This document shows, piece by piece, positions 58,386 to 64,000 of a stretch of 64,000 nt of DNA; within the stretch, counting starts at the first letter, position 1, and each line of letters begins with the position of its first letter. The DNA comes from Schistosoma haematobium (lineage: Eukaryota; Platyhelminthes; Trematoda; Strigeidida; Schistosomatidae). The stretch spans positions 55,780,465 to 55,844,464 of the forward strand of contig NC_067195.1 in the NCBI RefSeq assembly GCF_000699445.3. The letters are read 5' to 3'. The notes beneath the pieces were generated by a model, which saw only the letters and a program-made list of their open reading frames with translations, was not told where the DNA came from and did no database searches. Position numbers and translations under genes: made by a program.

Positions 58386-59579
58386 ACCCCTTCTGATATT
58401 ATAAATTACTTGAAAAGTAATTTTACCGTAATTTCCATTTTTTAAATCTTCCAATTACCGAATTACTGATTGAATATATCTTTCATCCAATAATCAAACT
58501 CTACACTCATTCATTATTTTTATCTACAAAGTTTTATAATCACAATATCACATCTCATTATGCAGTATGTATCTTTAATCCTTAGCCTTTCGTACTTCAC
58601 AGAGTTGATAATCAATCCGATCATCCATTAACTTCCTTGAATTATTAGCGAGTAATAGCTAAGCTCCACGAATCGCACTTTTTTATCAGCATTCTTTGAA
58701 AATAACTTATTAAAATTGAACTTAACTAGAAAAAAAATACCGAACGATTTTACAACCTTAGAGTTTATTCATCTCATCACAGTGATTTCCTGCTACTATA
58801 TAGGATCAAACTTACAACCTACCATTATCTAAGAGAACAATATCTTCAAATTATTGAGTTAGAATAAAGTGGTACATATTTCTAACTTCAAATCAGAGCT
58901 AGAGTCTTAATCAATATGATTATCTAGTAAATATGTCAACTTGTACGACGAAAATTATCTTCAAACTAACCCTAACTACACATAAATAAGAACTTTCGTT
59001 TAAATTTGATTAAATAGTTTCGCAGTATTTGGGAGCCGAGTTGATGTGAGACATTAAAGAGGTGGAATGTATTTGTAAAATCTCAGCGAAAGAATTTGAA
59101 GTAAATTCAACGTTTCACCTGGCAATCTGGTCCAAGCTTTTTTAAGCAAAATATAATCAAACAACAAGATTATCGAATATAAATAGATACATGGTTCTCT
59201 GGTTTACTGTATACTCAACAGATCATCCGATCAACGTTAACAATGTTTAAAGTAGGTATTTACATCAGCGTGTTACAGACACGTGGTGTGAAACGAAAAG
59301 TGTTAAGATAACAGATTGTGTATATACGTAAGTCAGAAGAGGATATTTCATTCATTATATATTGTCTTCGGTCGGTGAATATTAAGACTACATATAATTT
59401 TTGTATGTGCTATGAATCAAAAATGTCACAGCATGCATAAAATGAAGAAAATAAATAAACAAGATAAAAGAATGAGTTCAAAAAGGAAGAATGTATTTGT
59501 AATTGAAAGTTTGTGTTATTTCAATGTTCCAGTCAATTGTTTAGCATATTCAGATAACATAACTGATGTATGACCCGAA

Positions 59580-59905
59580 TCTATCGAGTGTAATGCTATC
59601 ACGTGACCAATGGAGCTAATCCGTGTCGGGTAGAAACAGGTGTCTACCTCAGTACAATGGAAGATGGTCACGCAATTTCGTGGATTGGTTGAGGTCAGAC
59701 ATTAACACCATTGGATGCCGGCTTAGTGGTCTAGTTGGTTAAACGCCTGGCGCGAGACTGATAGATCCTTGGTTCGAATCCCGCGGGGTGCAGGATCGTG
59801 GATGCGCACTGCTGGGAAGTCCCAAACTAGGGCGAAACGGCCATCCAGTGATTCCAGGTTTTCCATGTTGGTCTAGCTTCAATGAACTAATGATTTCAAT
59901 GAAAT
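59580..59905 (+). mobile_element. tRNA-like SINE, full-length monomer
   Basis: Best single example of the family order: 5' body (GGAGCTAATCCGTGTCGGGT), GGATGCCGGCTTAGTGGTCT A box, GGTTCGAATCCC B box, ribozyme segment with damaged core (CTGGGAA; GGGC in stem II) and tail CCATGTTGGTCTAGCTTCAA. It ends about 25 bp before the exon 16 acceptor. Confidence 0.82.
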
Positions 59906-59927
59906 ATAATTACTTTCTTTTTTTAAG

Positions 59928-60454
59928 GGTATTCCTGAAATGAAATCATTATCATATCCATCTTCTAAAGAATTTTCTATATCATATAATCCATATCATA
60001 ATAATAATAATACTACATCATCAATAATTATTAATGGAACTGTACGATCAAAATCATATTTTATCATAACACTAAGATTATTAAATACATTTATATATAC
60101 AGAAAGTCATTTAACACATAATGAAAATATAAAAGATATTGAAATACAAATTATACAATCAGAAGAAGATAAAAAGTTATTTCATGAAAAAATATTTAAT
60201 AATAAAATTAATGAATCATTATTATCATTATGTAATCAATATTCAATATGGGATAATATAAAAATCAATAATTTAGAATGGATAATAAAACCAATTATTA
60301 AAAAAACTAATGAACAATTAATTAAATTAATTGATTTAAATAAAATTTTAACTAATTCATTAATAATTAAATTATTTCAAATTAAAAAATTGGATGATTT
60401 AGAAATAACAGAAATTAAATTAGGTATGATATTTTCACCGATGCTTTCATTTAA
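59928..60454 (+). CDS. CFAP47: CFAP47 3' half, exon 16 (last visible)
   Basis: 175 codons, strongly A/T-biased with many Asn, Ile and Lys residues. Starts GIPEMKSLSYPSSKEFSISY; NGTVRSKSYFIITLRLLNTF and EIQIIQSEEDKKLFHEKIFN follow; ends ITEIKLGMIFSPMLSFK. The position of the -E--L-F-P---L-- end agrees with the late C-terminal domain. Donor TTTAA|GTAAGT, phase 2, so at least one more exon is needed and none is visible to 64000. Confidence 0.82.
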
Positions 60455-60539
60455 GTAAGTTAATTTATAATAAAAATATATAAATTTTTATTATTAGAAA
60501 GATTTTTATGGAGAGTTTAGGTAATTCTAGTAATTGTAA

Positions 60540-60910
60540 TTATGATTCAATTGAAGTTAGACCACCATGGAAAACCTAGAAGCACTGGATAGCCGTTTCG
60601 TTCTAGTATAGGACCAGTAGAGTTCAACTAGGTCTGTTGTGAGATATCAGCTCACTGAAGACAATGGTGTACGGTGGCATAATTTTGTGGATTGGTTGAA
60701 GTTAGACAGTAACACCGTTGGATGCCGGCTCAGTGGTTTAATGGTTAAGCGCTCGCGCACGAGACTGATAGGTCCCGGATTCGAATCTCGTGGGTAGGGG
60801 GTCGTGGATGCGCATTGCTGGGGAGTCCCATACTAGGACGAAACGGCCGTTCAGTGCTCCTAGGTTTTCTATGGTGGTCTAGCTTTAGTTGATTCATGAT
60901 TTCAACTATT
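60540..60910. mobile_element. Inverted pair of tRNA-like SINEs
   Basis: Minus-oriented tail at 60540-60620, shared body at 60630-60720, then a plus copy with A box, B box GGATTCGAATC, ribozyme with core CTGGGGA (A6 lost) and tail. Same arrangement as 48800-49215. Confidence 0.78.
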
Positions 60911-60964
60911 GAAATTGTTATTAATAGAATGATTAGTACAGGGGTTGTGGAGAACTATTAACTT

Positions 60965-61165
60965 TTAGATTGAGATCATGAACCGATCAATGTTAGACCA
61001 CCATTGAAACCTGAAAGCACTAGACGGCCATTTCGTCCTATTGTAGGACCCCTCAGCAGTTCGCACCCACGATCCCGCTCGTGGTATTCTAACCCAGAAC
61101 GAAACGGTCATCCAGTGCTTCCAGGCTTGAATGGTGGTCTACCATCGATCGGTTCATTACCCCAA
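60965..61165. mobile_element. Inverted pair of SINE 3' ends (collapsed)
   Basis: A minus copy (60965-61085; ribozyme core CTGAGGG, A9 lost) runs directly into a plus tail (61090-61165) with the internal part missing. Confidence 0.72.
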
Positions 61166-63480
61166 TCTAAAATTAATAGAATGATAAAATATTTTGAAAT
61201 CTAAGAACATATGAACGTGAAATCACAAACTGTAAATATGTACTAGGTTTTCTATCCATTCGGTGAAGTTAATTTAGGTTTCATCAACTTATTAAAGCGT
61301 TCATGGATTGTTTGAGTTTTTAAGTTCTAATCAATTTATTAGATGCTTTCAAGATAGAATAATCTTCCCTCAATCTTTCTTTTTTTAAGCAATTAACGGA
61401 CTTCAGTATGGTCTATAGTGCTGATTGTATATCATGTCTAGCACATCTTTATGTTACTCCTAACAAGATCTTCCATAAATACAGTCTCGGCACTTTCATT
61501 TTGTAACCAAGTTCGAAAGGTTTTATAAGCTGCAAGAATTGTGAGCCCAAAAAAGACTAGATACAAGAGCGATACAGTTATCAGCAGTCTCTTATTGATA
61601 TGCTCTGATCACAACTGGTAACAGTATGGTTTGTTTCCATCATTAGATCGATTTATGAAATATCTAAATCATGTAGTACTCGCTAAGAATAGTTTCAGTA
61701 ACATTAAAAACCCTGTCTACGATTTTTAGCTTAACTATGTCGAGCTACTTGAACCTTAAAATCATCTTCAACAACACTCAAAGAACTGTCGAATTCAATT
61801 CGATGCACAGGTGTTCAGTACGATTTCGAATTTGTTTTATACGCTCACCAACGAAACTACGGAAATTTACTCACGAACTTCAAAATACAGGATTCGCTAA
61901 CCGTGTTGATCACGTCCTTAGTGTGGAGTTTCAGAGACAGGACACATATATTCAATGAGATTCTAAAATCTTGCCCAAGAAATCCCATTGCTAGATTTGA
62001 CGTACTTTCCAAACATATAAATCTCGAACATATTTAAAGTCTAGTTTCATGCGATCGTATGTTTATATAAATGATTACTTTCTAGCTTTCGTTAGGAATT
62101 CAGTATGTACATTGTTAATTACATCGACTGATGAATTTCTTTATTTAACACTGACTTACAAGCAGTTGGTGACATATATGAAGCCATTGACTGTAACGAA
62201 AACATATGAGACTAATGTGTTTCGAAAGGTATCTAGCAACCTAGTTATTGTAATTTGTTGCACGACAAACTACGAATGGGGAGAATACAAAATACACCAT
62301 ACTGATTACTTAAGCTAGAACTCTTCAACAGAAATATTTATATTACAAATTACGAAACTATACGAATCTTAACGATGCACTGAAGGAAGTTGCGAGACCA
62401 AGTAATAATCGAAAATTCTGAAAGGAAAAATAAAGTCTCTTAGTGAAAAAAATTGATGGATTTTGTTTAATGTGATCAGCTTTTATTTGTTGAGGCGTTT
62501 GTTATGCACATGTTTACCATCCCCTCTTTTGTTTCCGGTAACAATTAATTATTAACCACAGTAAAAGTTATTTCGCCCATAGGTTCTTTAACAATCACCT
62601 CTCTCAAGCTGTTGAATCAGTCTAGGAGTAAGAACTACAGCTAAAACAAGTAAACCTCGATCTTCAATAATTCATCTGTTTCTAAAACAAATATAACTGA
62701 TACGAGAACATCAAGTTAATAGTGAATCAGAAGAAAAGTATAGTATAACTATATATATCAAACAACATTAGAGAACAGCCATACAATAATGCGGTAGGTA
62801 GGTCAAATTCAAGCTGAGTCAGAGTGCTGGGTGCTTGAAGTAAAATATTATTGGTCACTTTAGTTGTGGAGACAGTTAACAAATACCCCACTCAATTTTC
62901 TTCATTAACAACCTATTAAGAGATTTTATTCGATGCACGTTTTGTAACTGCTTTTGCATACTACATAAGATTCCCGCTTATCCGTGCTTAGCAATTTGTA
63001 ATAAAAGGACATTGGGTAATAAATTACCTACAGTTATCCAGAAATAAACATATTTATGTTATTCAGTAGTCGATTGTTCTCTTCTACATTGTCTAAATAC
63101 TCACATGTCTGGATATATTTTCCTACCTATTTGTCTTTGGTTGGAATTATAGATGAACAAATCAGCATTCATCTTAACCGTGAATACGAAAGCTCAAAAT
63201 TAAAAGCAAATAACATTGCAAGGTACGAACTGATTTTAAAGAAATGTTGAAATTAAAATATAAAAAAATAACACGATATTGAGAACAACAACCCTGGACG
63301 ATATTGAAAGTGTAGATTAGTTTGTTCTGTTCATTATAATTGAGTTGAAGTTGATTTTCGGACCTGATTATTGAATATGAAACATTCATATAGCCATAAA
63401 TGATAATCACGTTTTTATATATAAAGCATTTTATGTAACCAGAAATATTTTTCATAATTGTGGCTTTACTTAATTTCCCT
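61166..63480. other. Unassigned sequence after the last visible CFAP47 exon
   Basis: 2.3 kb. Frames of 60-90 codons (for example 61737-61958 and 62049-62318) show no domain I recognise. Probably CFAP47 intron with old repeat debris. Confidence 0.6.
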
Positions 63481-63489
63481 TTTACCACT

Positions 63490-64000
63490 CCATCGTGAAT
63501 TGTTAACAATATAGCCAAACTAGAAAATGGTCCACTGAAAAAGATTATTCAGAACTTCACATTTTACTGTAGATACGTGGATGACACGTTCATCCTCTGT
63601 AAAGATAATACTTCGCCGCAAGAGGTTCTTAGACGATTTAATGAAGTGCATCCAGCCATTCAGTTTACATCTGAAGAAGAGAATGATGGCCGAATAGCCT
63701 TTTTGGATGTTCTCTTGACTAGGAAAGTGGATGGATCGCTAAAAAGGAATATAAACAGAAAAAGTACTTGGACTGGGCAGTATACGAATTTCCTGAGCTT
63801 TGTACCTCTACAGTACAAACGAAATTTGATCAAAAACCTTAGCTACCGTATTCGCACTATATGTTCTGCTGATATAGTCGAACAAGAGCTTACCACCTTG
63901 CATAATACTCTCAGGGAGAACGGCTACCCTAGAAAGTTTATAATTAAATATATGGTCACGAAGGCGAAATACAAACAGTGAAGAAGAAATCCTTGTTCAT
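63490..64000 (+). pseudogene. Penelope-like element reverse transcriptase, C-terminal part
   Basis: Frame from about 63514 contains LENGPLKKIIQNFTFYCRYV, then the catalytic YVDDTFI, NGRIAFLDVLLTRK-type FLD block (GRIAFLDVLLTRKVDGSLKR), TWTGQYTNFLSFVPLQYKRN and LRENGYPRKFIIKYM. YVDDT and the FLD motif identify a Penelope RT. TGA at 63979 ends the frame, but another frame continues with KKKSLF, so one indel is likely. The endonuclease would lie right of the window. Confidence 0.8.

Larger units (their letters stand above)
28192..60454 (+). other. CFAP47: CFAP47 gene, C-terminal half (16 exons, open at both ends)
   Basis: Gene-level span. Sixteen exons with fully compatible phases encode about 1,460 residues. 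They begin inside the CH domain (LLCLHLFCQLPDYLPR) and run through successive MSP-like domains to near the C terminus. Landmarks against vertebrate CFAP47, in order: LPDYLPR-TINF, IIGPNANDF, KSPCYQMAEFKIPIINPY, LLLSNEKIGEFV, RLWYEVEI---PGPPI, TEWCFNLHGNGV-PQPRDP. The first exon starts in phase 1 after a good acceptor, so a 5' partner exon is required; none is visible on this strand back to the gap. The last donor at 60455 implies further exons right of the window. Fifteen introns are visible, from about 0.7 to 5.5 kb. Confidence 0.88.

Noticed and set aside
62049..62318. 89-codon frame considered as the next CFAP47 exon
   Set aside because: Does not resemble the CFAP47 C-terminal domain and lacks a phase-2 acceptor in a suitable position.

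Overview
This is eukaryotic DNA from a schistosome blood fluke (genus Schistosoma, species not resolved). It is AT-rich, and short conserved exons are scattered through kilobases of intron. The repeats fit that genus: Sm-alpha-type tRNA-derived SINEs carrying hammerhead ribozymes, SR2/RTE-type and other non-LTR retrotransposons, Penelope-like elements and solo LTRs. No bacterial-type genes, operons or CRISPR arrays are present.

The only host gene I can support is CFAP47 (cilia and flagella associated protein 47), a very large axonemal protein of repeated MSP/ASH-type immunoglobulin folds with one calponin-homology (CH) domain. It appears as two halves on opposite strands. The N-terminal half is on the minus strand: 11 exons from 19119 down to 583, about 720 residues, open at the left edge. 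The C-terminal half is on the plus strand: 16 exons from 28192 to 60454, about 1,460 residues, beginning inside the CH domain and open at the right edge. Splice phases join without conflict inside each half. Roughly 1,000 middle residues are missing and should lie left of base 1. Between the halves are a run of exactly 500 N (24627-25126) and a 1,977-bp inverted repeat (19256-21232 / 22650-24626) whose right arm ends at the N run. The simplest reading is that the block left of the gap was placed backwards in the scaffold. A real inversion that broke the gene is the alternative.

Layout. 1-19119: 5' half of CFAP47, with an internally rearranged RTE LINE (4189-7106), two short RTE 5'-end elements, a solo LTR (8943-9452), SINEs and other LINE debris in the introns. 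19120-24626: 5' flank and inverted repeat. 24627-25126: gap. 25127-28191: Sm-alpha SINE complex, decayed Penelope endonuclease, (AT)n. 28192-60454: 3' half of CFAP47, with introns full of SINEs, a second solo LTR (44241-44755), LINE 3' ends and a Penelope fragment. 60455-64000: SINEs, unassigned sequence and a Penelope reverse transcriptase running off the right edge.

The most striking non-gene signal is a set of hammerhead ribozyme motifs in at least four repeat families (Sm-alpha, a more abundant tRNA-like SINE, a third tRNA-like SINE, and Penelope repeats). At least three copies of the abundant SINE keep every core nucleotide. Several SINEs lie as inverted pairs, left copy minus and right copy plus.
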